NCBI RefSeq assembly: GCF_011694515.1
Contig: NZ_CP050192.1
Coordinates: 2,415,301-2,479,300 of the forward strand
Direction: 5' to 3'
Source: Mycobacterium sp. DL592
Lineage (GTDB): Bacteria > Actinomycetota > Actinomycetes > Mycobacteriales > Mycobacteriaceae
Length of the DNA stretch: 64,000 bases
Shown here: in pieces, positions 52,387 through 64,000 of the stretch
How the letters are laid out: each line of letters opens with the position of its first letter
How positions within the stretch are numbered: position 1 is the stretch's first letter
Made by a program: the position numbers and the translations under genes
Notes under the pieces: generated by a model
What the model was told of the DNA's origin: nothing
The model's database searches: none
Seen by the model: the letters and a program-made list of their open reading frames with translations, nothing else

Positions 52387-53697
52387 ATGTCGGACACCCT
52401 GATCGAGATCGATCACCTGACGAAGAGCTTTCCCGGAGCCGGAGACGGGTCCCTGCTGGTCCTCGACGACATCAGCCTGAACCTGCGCGAGGGCGAGATC
52501 GTGGCCCTGCTGGGCAGGTCGGGTTCGGGCAAGTCCACCCTGCTGCGCACCATCGCCGGACTGATCGCGCCCACCAGTGGCTCGGTGCGCTACCGCGGAA
52601 CCGAACTCAACGGCGCCAACCCGGGAACCGCGATGGTGTTCCAGACCTTTGCGCTGATGCCGTGGCTCACCGTCCTGGAAAACGTCGAACTCGGGCTGGC
52701 CGCCCGTGGCGTGCCACCGGCGGAGCGAAAGGCCCGTGCGCTCAAGGCAATCGACGTGATCGGGCTCGACGGGTTCGAGTCCGCCTACCCCAAGGAGCTG
52801 TCCGGCGGTATGCGTCAGCGGGTCGGATTCGCCCGCGCCCTGGTCCTCGAACCCGATCTGCTGCTGATGGACGAGCCCTTTTCGGCGCTGGACGTCCTGA
52901 CCGCCGAGAATCTGCGCACCGAGTTGATGAACCTGTGGGGGCGCCACGACTTCCCCACGAAGGCGATCTGCCTGGTGACCCACAACATCGAGGAGGCGGT
53001 GATGCTCGCCGACCGCGTGCTGGTGCTCGGGGCCAACCCGGGCCGCATCCGCGCGGAGGTCACCGTCGGCCTGCCCCGCCCCCGGGACCGCCGCTCGCCA
53101 GGTTTCGCGGCGGTGGTGGACCGGCTCTACGGCCTGCTGACGGGCACCGAAGCCGACGGGCACGGAGTTGCCCCGGCGGCCGCGACGCCGACCAGCACCC
53201 CGCTGCCTGCCGCCACCGTGGGAGGTCTGGCCGGCCTCGTCGAGATCGTGGTGGCCCAGGGCGGCCGGGCCGACCTGCCCGACCTTGCCGCCGAGCTCAA
53301 CTTCGAGATCGACGACCTGCTGCCCCTGGTCGACGCCGCGGCCATGCTGGGCCTGGTCACCGTCACCGACGCCGATCTGGAGGTGACGCCGACGGGCCGG
53401 GAGTTCACCGGGGCCGACATTCAGAGCAGCAAGCAGATCTTCGCTGCTCAGGCCCGCGAGCGGGCACCGTTGATCCGGACGATCTGCCGCGCCCTGGGCA
53501 GCTCCACCGACGGCGGCCTGCGCGCGGGTTTCTTCCTGGACTTGCTGCAGCGCGGGTTCGGGCCCGATGAGGCCCGCAGCCAACTGGACACCGCGATCAA
53601 CTGGGGCCGCTACGGCGAGCTGTTCGACTACGACACAGACACCGACCAGATCACCGCCGACCCGGCGGCCGGGATCTTCGCGGCCAGAGCGTCGTAG
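52387..53697 (+). CDS. ABC transporter ATP-binding protein with C-terminal AAA-associated domain
   Basis: The 436-residue protein has an N-terminal NrtD/SsuB/TauB-type ATPase (about 1-260): LLGRSGSGKSTLLRTIAGL is Walker A, MVFQTFALMPWLTVLENV the Q loop, LSGGMRQRVGFARAL the signature, LLLMDEPFSALD Walker B, and VTHNIEEA the switch histidine. A Pro/Thr-rich linker leads to an AAA-associated domain (about 285-430). This is of the type found when the permease is a single fused chain, and contains winged-helix-like segments (EIVVAQGGRADLPDLAAELN, QIFAAQARERAPLIRTICRAL). It starts 27 bases after the permease stop, with AAGGAG before the ATG. A hairpin follows the stop. Confidence 0.9.
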   Translation: MSDTLIEIDHLTKSFPGAGDGSLLVLDDISLNLREGEIVALLGRSGSGKSTLLRTIAGLIAPTSGSVRYRGTELNGANPGTAMVFQTFALMPWLTVLENVELGLAARGVPPAERKARALKAIDVIGLDGFESAYPKELSGGMRQRVGFARALVLEPDLLLMDEPFSALDVLTAENLRTELMNLWGRHDFPTKAICLVTHNIEEAVMLADRVLVLGANPGRIRAEVTVGLPRPRDRRSPGFAAVVDRLYGLLTGTEADGHGVAPAAATPTSTPLPAATVGGLAGLVEIVVAQGGRADLPDLAAELNFEIDDLLPLVDAAAMLGLVTVTDADLEVTPTGREFTGADIQSSKQIFAAQARERAPLIRTICRALGSSTDGGLRAGFFLDLLQRGFGPDEARSQLDTAINWGRYGELFDYDTDTDQITADPAAGIFAARAS

Positions 53698-53709
53698 CCC
53701 GAAACGCGG

Positions 53710-53731
53710 CCGGTTCCAATACCGGAACCGG
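53710..53731 (+). terminator. Hairpin after the ABC transporter operon
   Basis: CCGGTTCC and GGAACCGG form a perfect 8-base stem with a 6-base loop, 13 bases beyond the ATPase stop. No T run follows. The rest of the 163-base gap before the oxidase holds a second small stem at 53764-53779. Confidence 0.6.
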
Positions 53732-53860
53732 GCGCCCGAATCAAGAGCCGGACGGAGGATCTTCGGTCGGGATCGACCGACCACCGGACCGATACGCCGC
53801 GGCGTCGCGGCGCCGAAGACTGTGGGTGTCAGCATTCAGCCACAAACCTTCGGAGCAAAC

Positions 53861-55366
53861 GTGCCATCGGTGTCCCGTCGAAGATTCCTACTCGGGTTGG
53901 CGGCGAGCCCGATCGCGCTGTCACTCGCGTGTTCGGGCAGCGCGCCCGAACCACCGACGACCAACGGCGGCAAGCGTCCACTGCCGATCCCCCCGCTCGC
54001 CGACTCCACCCTCGACGACAGTCAGACCCGGGTCTTCTCGCTCCGGGCTGCCCCCGGAATCTCGGAGATCGTTGCCGGACAGCACACGCCGACCTGGGGG
54101 TACAACGGGTCGATCCTCGGTCCGACCCTCCGGGCCCGCACCGGCGAGACCGTCGCCGTGCGGTTCGACAACGCACTGCCCGAGCCGACGTCGGTGCACT
54201 GGCACGGGATGCACGTGCCCGCGCGGTGCGACGGCGGCCCCCACCAGGTCGTCGAACCCGGAGGGCAGTGGAGCCCGACCTGGACGATCCGCCAGCCGGC
54301 GGCGACATTGTGGTATCACCCACATCCCCACGGCATGACCGAAAAGCACATCTACCGCGGGCTGGCAGGCTTCTTCATCATCGACGACGCGTCGTCGAGC
54401 CAACTCCCCCGCGACTACGGCCTCGACGACATTCCCCTCGTCATCCAGGACCGCCGGTTCACCGCATCCGGCGCCCTGGACGAGTCCGACTCGACAGACG
54501 TCGGGCTGCTGGGCAACACGATCGTCACCAATGGTGTGGCCGATGCCTACCTTCGGGTCCAGTCCGAACGGGTGCGGCTCCGTATCCTCAACGGTTCCGG
54601 AGGCCGGCTCTACAACCTGGGTTTCAGCGACGACCGCTCCTTCCTCATCGTCGGCAGCGACGGTGGCCTGCTGTCGGCGCCGGTCGAGACCAGGAGAGTC
54701 CGGCTCAGCCCCGGCGAGCGGGTCGAGATCGTTGCCGAATTACGCTCGGGCTCAGCCGTTTCGCTGCGATCGTTCGCCTTCGACGACAACGCCGGCCTGT
54801 CCCCGTCCGAGGCGAAGCGCTGCGGGCTGCACGACACCTTCGAGATTCTGGAGCTACGCCCCGGTGCGACACTGCGATCCGGTGGTGAGGTTCCGGCGGT
54901 GCTGGCGTCCATCCCAGCGCCCGATACGTCACATGCGGCAGCGACGCGGACATTCGACCTGCGCTGGTTCATGATCAACCACACGCGGATGAACATGGAT
55001 GTCGTCGACTTCAGCACAACCGTCGACACCACCGAGATCTGGGCGGTTCGCAATGTCGACAATTGGCCGCACAACTTCCACGTGCACGACACCCAGTTCC
55101 GCATCATCGACGTCGACGGAGCCCCGCCGCCACCGGCACTCGCCGGATACAAGGACACCGTGTATGTCGCTCCGGGACAGCGGATTCGGCTGGCCGTGCG
55201 CTTCACCGACTACACCGACGCGACCTTCCCCTACATGTATCACTGCCACCTGGCGATGCACGAAGACCGCGGAATGATGGGCCAGTTCCTGGTGCTCGCA
55301 TCGGGCCAGGCACCCGCTCCGATGCAGGGACAGATGCCCGGTCACGGCGATCACTCCATGCCTTGA
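53861..55366 (+). CDS. Tat-exported multicopper oxidase
   Basis: The 501-residue oxidase starts VPSVSRRRFLLGLAASPIALSLACSG, a twin-arginine signal that ends in a possible lipobox (SLACSG), so it may be exported and lipid-anchored. All four copper motifs are intact: HWHGMHVP, WYHPHPHGMTEKHIYRGLAG, WPHNFHVHDTQF and YHCHLAMHEDRGMM, giving the type 1 and trinuclear sites. It resembles CueO/MmcO-type cuprous oxidases of mycobacteria. The C-terminal tail is Met/His-rich (APMQGQMPGHGDHSMP) as in copper-tolerance proteins. GGAG stands 6 bases before the GTG. The last 16 bases overlap the convergent response-regulator gene. Confidence 0.92.
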   Translation: MPSVSRRRFLLGLAASPIALSLACSGSAPEPPTTNGGKRPLPIPPLADSTLDDSQTRVFSLRAAPGISEIVAGQHTPTWGYNGSILGPTLRARTGETVAVRFDNALPEPTSVHWHGMHVPARCDGGPHQVVEPGGQWSPTWTIRQPAATLWYHPHPHGMTEKHIYRGLAGFFIIDDASSSQLPRDYGLDDIPLVIQDRRFTASGALDESDSTDVGLLGNTIVTNGVADAYLRVQSERVRLRILNGSGGRLYNLGFSDDRSFLIVGSDGGLLSAPVETRRVRLSPGERVEIVAELRSGSAVSLRSFAFDDNAGLSPSEAKRCGLHDTFEILELRPGATLRSGGEVPAVLASIPAPDTSHAAATRTFDLRWFMINHTRMNMDVVDFSTTVDTTEIWAVRNVDNWPHNFHVHDTQFRIIDVDGAPPPPALAGYKDTVYVAPGQRIRLAVRFTDYTDATFPYMYHCHLAMHEDRGMMGQFLVLASGQAPAPMQGQMPGHGDHSMP

Positions 55367-55997
55367 GTCGCGTAGATCGCGAGCTGAACGCGGTTTGTGC
55401 AACCCGTCTTCTCCAACAGGTTGGCGACATGGGTTTTCACCGTGGTCAGCCCCAGATGGAGTTCCTCGGCGATCTGCCGATTGGAGGATCCCCTGCAGAT
55501 CAACGCCAACACGTCACGTTCGCGCGCCGTCATCGACACCGGCTCCGGCTCGGGCGATTGCGCGACAACGCTTTCCGCTACCGCTTTGGCGACCAACCGC
55601 CGCAGCAGGTGTGGTGACATCGTGACGTCACCATCGGCGGTTCGCCGGATGGCGTCGACGAGTTGGGCCGGGGAGGTGTCCTTGACCAGGAACCCCGCCG
55701 CACCGGCTGCCAGTGCCGGGTAGAGATGCGCGTCGTCATCGAAGGTGGTGAGCACCAGTATCTTCGACTCCGGCCTGACCGACGTCAGCATACGAGTGGC
55801 TGCGACGCCATCCAGTCCGGGCATCCGCAGGTCCATCAGGATGACGTCCGGCGCGAGTTCTGCGGCCATTCGAACCGCTTGCTCGCCGTCCGCAGCTTCG
55901 CCCACCACGTCGAGGTCTTCGGTCGCCTCGCACAGCATGCGCAGGCCGGCCCGGATCAGCCTCTGGTCATCGACGAGCAGCACCCGGATTCCGGCCG

Positions 55998-56001
<4 letters not shown>
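55351..56001 (-). CDS. NarL/LuxR-family response regulator
   Basis: The 216-residue regulator has a receiver domain (VLLVDDQRLIRAGL with the acidic pair, phospho-acceptor Asp in VILMDLRMPGLDG at about residue 56, and Lys in GFLVKDTSP). A LuxR-type helix-turn-helix (SMTARERDVLALICRGSSNRQIAEELHLGLTTVKTHVANLLEKTG, about 155-200) follows. The ATG overlaps the kinase stop by 4 bases, so the pair is translationally coupled. Its 3' end overlaps the multicopper oxidase gene. Target genes are not evident. Control of the oxidase or the transporter is possible, but no inverted repeat typical of this family was found. Confidence 0.94.
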
Positions 56002-59144
<3,143 letters not shown>

Positions 59145-59151
59145 TGGCCGC

Positions 59152-59157
59152 ACCCTA
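59152..59157 (-). promoter_or_regulatory. Candidate -10 element for the RNase AS-like gene
   Basis: TAGGGT (TANNNT) lies on the minus strand with exactly 7 bases to GTG 59144, implying a leaderless transcript. Confidence 0.45.
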
Positions 59158-60012
59158 TCCCGCGGCAACCTGTGGTGCCGGTGCTGCGTGGATCTCGCGA
59201 TCCAGCTCGGCGTCCACCTCGGCGTCGGCCGGGAAGCTGGGCTCGCCGGCGATGATGTGCTGCAGCCACAGTTTGGCCTGCACGACCGGGCGGCGCAGAT
59301 AGCGCTCCCGCTCCAGCGCCTTGCGCATCTTCTTCGGTTTGTCCTGGTAGTGCCAGCGGGCCCAGGGCGCGTGGGGCCGTGACAGCCTGATCGCCCCGAC
59401 GAACAACAACGGGGTGATGAACATGCCGATCAGCCCGGTCCACACCTTTCCCTTGAGCAGCACGACCACCGCCAGCGCCAGGGTCAGTGCCGCCATCGCG
59501 ATCACTGTGGTGCGGGCCACGACCGAGTCGTCGTCGCGCCAGATGCCGATGTCGAAGAACGACAGCGGGTTGAACCCGAGGATGAGCAGCCCGGCCACCG
59601 CGACGGCGGCGAACACCGCATCGACGGATGCTCGGCCGTCCTCGGACCAGTACACGTCCTCCAGGTGCAGGATCAGCGCGAACTCGTCGAGCACCAGAGC
59701 GGCGCCGATTCCGAAAACGATTGCAGCGGCGGTGAATTGACCTCCGGTGCCGTCGACCGCGAGGGTCACCATGGTGACCCCGGAGATCATCACCAGCACG
59801 ATTCCGATGACGACGTGGTGGATGTGCAGCCCGCCCTTGCCGGAGATGTTGCGCGGCTGCCACCACTTGCGCGGGCCGGTCTTGTCGGCGTTGCTGCGGA
59901 TGTAGCGCACGATCGTCCTGGTCACGAAGAACGTGACGATGAACGCGATGAGGCACCACATCAGCGGAATTCGCCCGGGGGCGACCACGTCGAAGTGCAC
60001 GGTGAGAGGCAC
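59155..60012 (-). CDS. Polytopic membrane protein, Rv2180c-like
   Basis: The 285-residue integral membrane protein has seven or so helices between about residue 15 and 215 and a basic, Trp/Lys-rich cytosolic C-terminus. The loop GPRKWWQPRNISGKGGLHIHHVVIGIVLVM contains the conserved H-I-H-H, a possible metal or heme site. It corresponds by position to Rv2180c. The start is uncertain: GTG 60012 follows TAAGTT (60026-60021) by 8 bases and could be leaderless, while ATG 59961 lies inside the first helix. The function is not known. It is divergent from a mannosyltransferase gene, and its stop is 11 bases from the next gene's start. Confidence 0.83.
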   Translation of the reverse strand: MPLTVHFDVVAPGRIPLMWCLIAFIVTFFVTRTIVRYIRSNADKTGPRKWWQPRNISGKGGLHIHHVVIGIVLVMISGVTMVTLAVDGTGGQFTAAAIVFGIGAALVLDEFALILHLEDVYWSEDGRASVDAVFAAVAVAGLLILGFNPLSFFDIGIWRDDDSVVARTTVIAMAALTLALAVVVLLKGKVWTGLIGMFITPLLFVGAIRLSRPHAPWARWHYQDKPKKMRKALERERYLRRPVVQAKLWLQHIIAGEPSFPADAEVDAELDREIHAAPAPQVAAG

Positions 60013-60103
60013 GAGCAGAGAACTTACCCAACCACGCGCACAGCGTTCGCCGAGGCGGGATATGCGGCCTGGGCACAGCCCGCCCCGATAGTCTGTCTGC
60101 GAC

Positions 60104-61426
60104 ATGAGTACGCGGCAGCCGCTCGAGACGGGCAGTGTGTTCGGGCGCGGCCCGCTATCACCGAGGGCCCGGTCCTGGCTGACCGTCGGCTGGCGGCTGA
60201 CCCAGCTGGGGATCGTCGCGCTGCTGGTCTACGCGGGGTGGCTGCTGCTCGGGCACATCCCCTACCGCATCGACATCGACGTCTACCGGATGGGCGCCCG
60301 GGCCTGGCTGGACGGCCGTCCGCTCTATGCCGGCGACACGACGTTCCCCACCCGGATCGGCCTCGACCTCCCGTTCACCTATCCGCCGCTGGCGGCGATC
60401 CTGTTCAGCCCGTTCGCCTGGCTCGGACTCGACGCGGCCAGTGTCGCCATCACGGTGATCACCTTGGTACTGCTGCTGGTGTCGATCTGGATCGTGCTGA
60501 CCCGCCTGGACGTGTGGCAGGACTCGGCGCTGACCGGCGAGCCGGCCTGGCTGCGACGCTGCTGGCTGGCTGCGGGCATCGTGGCGCTGTCGGTGGTCTA
60601 CCTCGAGCCGATCGCCGCCAACTTCGCCTTCGGCCAGATCAACGTCGTGCTGATGACGCTGGTGATCGCCGACTGCGTGCCGCGCCGCACCCCGTGGCCG
60701 CGGGGACTGTTGCTGGGAATAGCGATCGCATTCAAGCTCACGCCTGCGGTGTTCCTGCTGTACTTCGTGCTGCGCCGCGATGTCCGCGCCACCGTGACGG
60801 CGTTCGCCTCGTTCCTCGCCGCCACCCTGCTGGGTTTCGCGTTCGCCTGGCGCGACTCCATCGAGTACTGGACGACGACGGTGCGCCACACCGACCGCAT
60901 CGGAAGTGCCGCGCTGAACACCAACCAGAACATCGCGGGCTCGTTGGCACGGCTCGGCCTGGGCCACACCACCCAGCAGCTGATCTGGCTGGCGGCCTGC
61001 TTCGCGGTGCTGGGGCTGACGGTCTGGGCGGCGCGACGGGTCCTGCAAGCCGGTGAGCCGACCCTGGCGCTGATCTGTGTGGCGCTGTTCGGCCTGATGG
61101 TCTCGCCGGTGTCGTGGTCACATCACTGGGTGTGGGCGCTGCCGACCGTCGTGGTCACCTCGGTGCTGGCCTATCAACGGCGCAATATCGCGCTCGCCGT
61201 GGTGAGCGCGGCCGGGGTGGCGCTGATGGTGTGGATCCCGCTGGAACTGCTGCCCAAACATCACGAGGAAACCGCCTCGTGGTGGCGTCAGCTGCTGGGC
61301 ATGTCCTACGTGTGGTGGGCGCTGGCGGTGCTCGTGGTCGCCGGTCTGACGGTGCGGGCTCCGGCCGCTAGCCTGCGGCGGTCTCCGGGAACCGTGCCGG
61401 TGGCTGACCTGGTGCACCCGGCTTAG
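60104..61426 (+). CDS. GT87-family alpha-1,2-mannosyltransferase, Rv2181-like
   Basis: The 440-residue GT-C enzyme has about ten membrane helices. The external loop after the first helix carries the catalytic aspartates in [21 protein letters not shown] (about 54-74), followed by [12 protein letters not shown], the GT87 signature. It corresponds to Rv2181 (MptC), which adds alpha-1,2-mannose branches and caps to lipomannan and lipoarabinomannan. TAGTCT (60089-60094) ends 9 bases before the ATG, giving a very short or absent leader. Its last 59 bases overlap the convergent acyltransferase gene. Confidence 0.9.
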   Translation: MSTRQPLETGSVFGRGPLSPRARSWLTVGWRLTQLGIVALLVYAGWLLLGHIPYRIDIDVYRMGARAWLDGRPLYAGDTTFPTRIGLDLPFTYPPLAAILFSPFAWLGLDAASVAITVITLVLLLVSIWIVLTRLDVWQDSALTGEPAWLRRCWLAAGIVALSVVYLEPIAANFAFGQINVVLMTLVIADCVPRRTPWPRGLLLGIAIAFKLTPAVFLLYFVLRRDVRATVTAFASFLAATLLGFAFAWRDSIEYWTTTVRHTDRIGSAALNTNQNIAGSLARLGLGHTTQQLIWLAACFAVLGLTVWAARRVLQAGEPTLALICVALFGLMVSPVSWSHHWVWALPTVVVTSVLAYQRRNIALAVVSAAGVALMVWIPLELLPKHHEETASWWRQLLGMSYVWWALAVLVVAGLTVRAPAASLRRSPGTVPVADLVHPA

Positions 61427-62105
61427 GGTCGGTCTGTCCCTCTTTGACCGACGCGGCGTAGATGTCGACGTACTCCTGACCCGACAGCTTCATCAGCTCG
61501 TAGATCACCTCGTCGATGACCGCCCGCTCGATGAACCGATTGCCGGCCAGGCCGTCGAACCGGGAGAAGTCCATCGGCTTGCCGAACCGCACCGTCACCC
61601 GGCCGAAGCGCCACATCTTGGACCCGGGCGGGTTGACGACGTCGGTTCCGATCATCGCGACCGGAATCACCGGAACCCCGGTCTCCAGGGCCAGCCGGGC
61701 CAGCCCGGTCTTGCCCTTGTAGAGCCGGCCATCCGGTGAACGCGTGCCTTCGGGGTACATCCCGAGCAGCTTGTTCTGGTTGAGCAGACGCTGGGCGGTG
61801 TCCAGTGCGGCCTGCGCGGCGTCGGCGTCGGTGCGGTCGATCGGCACCTGCCCGGCCACCGTGTAGAACCACCGGTTGAACCAACCTTTGAGTCCGGTGC
61901 CGGTGAAGTACTCCTGCTTGGCCAGGAAGGTGATTCGCCGCCGCACGACGAGCGGCAGGTAGAAGCTGTCCGCGACCGCGAGGTGGTTGCTGGCCAGAAT
62001 GGCCGGGCCGGAGTCTGGAACGTATTCCAGCCCTTCGACTTTCGGCCTACCGAGCAAAGACAGCAAGGGTCCCATGAAGATGTACTTGAACAGCCAATAC
62101 CACAT
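61368..62105 (-). CDS. PlsC family acyltransferase, Rv2182c-like
   Basis: The 245-residue 1-acyl-glycerol-3-phosphate acyltransferase family protein corresponds to Rv2182c. Acyltransferase blocks are NHLAVADSF (H and D of N-H-x4-D, about 42-50), [40 protein letters not shown] (E-G-T-R, about 118-121) and [10 protein letters not shown]. One amphipathic or membrane segment lies at the N-terminus ([19 protein letters not shown]). It probably makes phosphatidic acid or acylates a glycolipid precursor. The ATG at 62105 has GGGAGG 5 bases before it; a TTG at 62117 would add four residues. Confidence 0.92.
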   Translation of the reverse strand: MWYWLFKYIFMGPLLSLLGRPKVEGLEYVPDSGPAILASNHLAVADSFYLPLVVRRRITFLAKQEYFTGTGLKGWFNRWFYTVAGQVPIDRTDADAAQAALDTAQRLLNQNKLLGMYPEGTRSPDGRLYKGKTGLARLALETGVPVIPVAMIGTDVVNPPGSKMWRFGRVTVRFGKPMDFSRFDGLAGNRFIERAVIDEVIYELMKLSGQEYVDIYAASVKEGQTDPKPGAPGQPPARFPETAAG

Positions 62106-62182
62106 GGAGCCTCCCAATCGGGCGCGCGCTTTGCGCCAACTCTACCCAGCCGCCGATGCACCGACCACAGGTCGGTTCCGGT

Positions 62183-62587
62183 TCACACCGGATCTTCAGA
62201 CGCCGGCCCGGGGAATTCCTCCACGGTGACCGGGATGTGTTGGTAGCGGCTGCGGGGCGGCTCGGGCGGGTCGGCCGCCTCGCCGTCGGGGGCCGCGGGG
62301 CCGTCCTGGCCGGACGGCGTCACGGGATCCCCGGCCATCGACCGGATCACCGTCATCAGCGTCACGCTGTGCTCGGCGATCACCGTCAGCAGAGGATGCT
62401 GCTCACCGTTGACCAGTGCCGCCAGCGCACAGACTGGGCACCACACCTGCTGGCACTTGGCCGGTCCGTTGTCGGGGTTGGCAGCCATCGCCGCGGCGGC
62501 ACGCACCGCCGGGTCCAGGCGGTCCAGGATCGCCTGGGCCAGTGCGCGCAGCTCGGGCCCGATGTCGGGGTGGCTGGTGCCACTCAC
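62183..62587 (-). CDS. Conserved Rv2183c-like protein, possible zinc-knuckle
   Basis: The 134-residue protein corresponds by position to Rv2183c. A helical N-terminal half (ELRALAQAILDRLDPAVRAAAA) leads to KCQQVWCPVCALAALVNGEQHPLL (about 44-67), with three cysteines and a histidine that could bind zinc. A Pro/Glu-rich disordered tail ends it. The GTG at 62587 overlaps the ArsA-like stop by 4 bases (GTGA), so it is coupled to that ATPase and probably works with it. A GTG three codons upstream is possible. The function is unknown. Confidence 0.83.
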   Translation of the reverse strand: MSGTSHPDIGPELRALAQAILDRLDPAVRAAAAMAANPDNGPAKCQQVWCPVCALAALVNGEQHPLLTVIAEHSVTLMTVIRSMAGDPVTPSGQDGPAAPDGEAADPPEPPRSRYQHIPVTVEEFPGPASEDPV

Positions 62588-63858
62588 GCCGGCCACACCT
62601 CCGGATTGGGTCGAAAGCGCACTGTCAGCTCATTGCCGCGCAGTGCCGCGTCGGTCACGATGCATCGGCGCAGAACCGATGCGAGCCGAACCCGGCGTCG
62701 CATCCCGGCAACGCCGATGATCAGGTCGTCGTCGACTCGACCCAGCGTCAGCGTGCCGGAGTCGACCTGCGGCAACTCTAGCCGCATCCGGTAGACCGCA
62801 TCGAGGCCGGAGCCCGACTCCCGGTCGACGACGGGCCGCAGCGGCCCCGGCGGTGGCGAGCCGTCCCGGCGGCGGACGCTGTCGAGCAGCTGGCCGAGCG
62901 CCTTGGGGCCGATCGGCTCGCCGGCCAGATGCGGGGCCAGGATCAGCGCGACGTCGCCGGTCGCGGTGCTTAGCTCGTCGAGGACGACCTGCTGTTCGGA
63001 GATCCGCTCGGCATACCAGTCGAAGGCGGGGTGATCCGGGAGGTTGCGGTACTCGTATGAATCGTCTTGGACCAGAACCTGGTTGGCGATGAGCTCGGCG
63101 ACCCGCACACCCATCAGCGCCAGCGAGCCGAGGGTGCGCACGGCTTCGGCCGCGACCACCCGCTCGGCGGTGAGCACCAGGTGTGCGCTGACCCGCTCGC
63201 CGTCGGTGAGCAGTGCCGACAGCGCTTCCATGCCGCCGGCGATCGACTCGACCACCGCGACGGTGGCCGCTCCCCGGATGTCGTCGGCTGCCGAGCTGAG
63301 CCTGCGGTGCCGCGGCCAGGCCCGCTCGACGTACATGGCGAACGCGGCGGGCAGCGTCAACATCCGCATCGCATCGGCCGTCGAGGCGCAGTCCACCACC
63401 ACGTAATCCCAGTGCCCGCCGGCGGCAAGTGCGGACACCTCGGCGAGGCCCAGCACCTCCTGAACGCCGGGAAGTGCCGAAAGCTCTTCGGGGGCAAGAT
63501 CTTTGAGATCAGACTCGGGGAACCTGCCGGCCAGCACGGGGGCGACGGTGCGCCACCGCGCCTCCAGCAGAGCCAAGGTGTCCAGCGCCAGCGCGTCGAG
63601 GTGGCCGCCTTCCTGCTCGGTGAGGATCCGCACTGGCTCCCGGCCACCGGTCGGCGGCACCGGCACGCCCAGCACGTCACCGAGGGAGTGCGCCTGGTCG
63701 GTGGACACCGCAAGCACCCGCTCGCCGGCCAGCGCCGCACGCACCGCGGTCGCCGCGGCCAGGGTGGACTTGCCTACTCCCCCCTTGCCGACGAAGAAGC
63801 TGATCCGGGCCCGGGCTTCGGAGCCCGCATCGGCGGCGGGAGCGTCATCGGGCTTCAC
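62584..63858 (-). CDS. ArsA/Get3-like ATPase, Rv2184c-like
   Basis: This 424-residue deviant-Walker-A P-loop ATPase is of the ArsA/GET3 family. GKGGVGKSTLAAATAV (about 24-39) is the K-G-G-x-G-K-S nucleotide loop, STDQAHSLGDVL is switch I, and YVVVDCASTADAMRMLTLP is switch II. The C-terminal part lacks the arsenite-binding cysteines of ArsA, so it is more likely a chaperone-type or membrane-insertion ATPase. A small C-terminal domain similar to that seen in plant/bacterial Get3-like proteins may be present. It starts with GTG directly after the SRPBCC gene stop. Confidence 0.9.
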   Translation of the reverse strand: MKPDDAPAADAGSEARARISFFVGKGGVGKSTLAAATAVRAALAGERVLAVSTDQAHSLGDVLGVPVPPTGGREPVRILTEQEGGHLDALALDTLALLEARWRTVAPVLAGRFPESDLKDLAPEELSALPGVQEVLGLAEVSALAAGGHWDYVVVDCASTADAMRMLTLPAAFAMYVERAWPRHRRLSSAADDIRGAATVAVVESIAGGMEALSALLTDGERVSAHLVLTAERVVAAEAVRTLGSLALMGVRVAELIANQVLVQDDSYEYRNLPDHPAFDWYAERISEQQVVLDELSTATGDVALILAPHLAGEPIGPKALGQLLDSVRRRDGSPPPGPLRPVVDRESGSGLDAVYRMRLELPQVDSGTLTLGRVDDDLIIGVAGMRRRVRLASVLRRCIVTDAALRGNELTVRFRPNPEVWPA

Positions 63859-64000
63859 TCAGCCCTCGACCCGCTTCTTCAGGTCCTTCAGAGCGGTGTC
63901 GGTCAGCCTTCGTTCGGCCTTGCGTTTGAGCAGTCCGATCATCGGGATCATCAGGTCCACCGACAGCTCATAGGTGACATCGGTCCCAGAACCGTTGGGC
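63859..64000 (-). CDS. SRPBCC family protein (TB16.3-like), 3' part
   Basis: Only the C-terminal 46 residues are in the window. They read from GSGTDVTYELSVDLMIPMIG to the end LKDLKKRVEG, which fits the last beta strand and long C-terminal helix of a polyketide-cyclase/START-type pocket. It matches the end of Rv2185c (TB16.3), which lies directly upstream of the ArsA-like gene in M. tuberculosis. Its stop is immediately followed by the GTG of the ATPase, so the two are cotranscribed. Confidence 0.88.
   Translation of the reverse strand, partial: PNGSGTDVTYELSVDLMIPMIGLLKRKAERRLTDTALKDLKKRVEG

Noticed and set aside
50362..53835. 1157-codon open frame antisense to the ABC transporter genes
   Set aside because: It mirrors third-position GC of the real genes, has Arg/Gln/His/Gly-rich shadow composition and no recognisable domain.

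Overview
The window is one contiguous piece of a high-GC actinobacterial chromosome, almost certainly a non-tuberculous Mycobacterium (Mycolicibacterium-type). From the left end (pyrD, PEBP protein, M20 peptidase) through the division and cell-wall cluster to the right end (ArsA-like ATPase, SRPBCC protein), gene order follows the M. tuberculosis interval Rv2139 to Rv2185c as I know it. Relative to that map it lacks metF, PE_PGRS38 and the toxin/antitoxin genes, and it carries extra blocks. No insertion sequence, prophage or CRISPR array was seen.

Left part (1-21100). The 3' end of pyrD is followed by a secreted alpha/beta hydrolase lipoprotein, a PEBP protein, an M20 peptidase, a PknH-like sensor lipoprotein and a tRNA-Leu(GAG) with a hairpin terminator. 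Next come a small exported protein, TerC, an acetamidase-RidA pair, an IclR regulator divergent from a sulfotransferase / metallo-beta-lactamase / SDR operon, and a GATase-like gene. A complete group 3b-type [NiFe] hydrogenase operon (beta-gamma-delta-alpha-protease) is divergent from an unusual pyruvate-kinase-like gene; a DosR-like 20-mer lies between them.

Central part (21104-42764). This is the mycobacterial dcw region, all on the minus strand: mraZ, rsmH, ftsL-like, pbpB, murE, murF, mraY, murD, ftsW, murG, murC, ftsQ, ftsZ, pgeF/yfiH, yggS, sepF, yggT, wag31 and an Rv2144c-like gene. Most neighbours overlap by 4 bases (ATGA/GTGA), which implies translational coupling. Four GTGG repeats at exactly 10-base spacing sit just upstream of mraZ and look like the MraZ operator. 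A DUF3040 gene with a classical T-tract terminator lies upstream of it.

Right part (42988-64000). A GNAT gene, lppM, idsA2-like prenyl synthase, mptA, the Rv2175c regulator and pknL come first. An accessory block of about 8.4 kb then separates pknL from aroG: LLM flavin monooxygenase, a 23-codon leader ORF, a fused two-domain ABC permease with its ATPase, a Tat-exported multicopper oxidase and a NarL-type two-component system. The conserved order then resumes with aroG, RNase AS, an Rv2180c-like membrane protein, a GT87 mannosyltransferase, a PlsC acyltransferase, an Rv2183c-like protein, an ArsA-like ATPase and a partial SRPBCC gene.

Most interesting: the hydrogenase/pyruvate-kinase-like divergon with one shared hypoxia-type box; short repeat-like in-frame insertions in the pyruvate-kinase-like protein and MurF; the leader-peptide-controlled transporter with no visible binding protein; the sulfotransferase/sulfatase-like cassette; and two genes whose best-placed start codon appears to be CTG.
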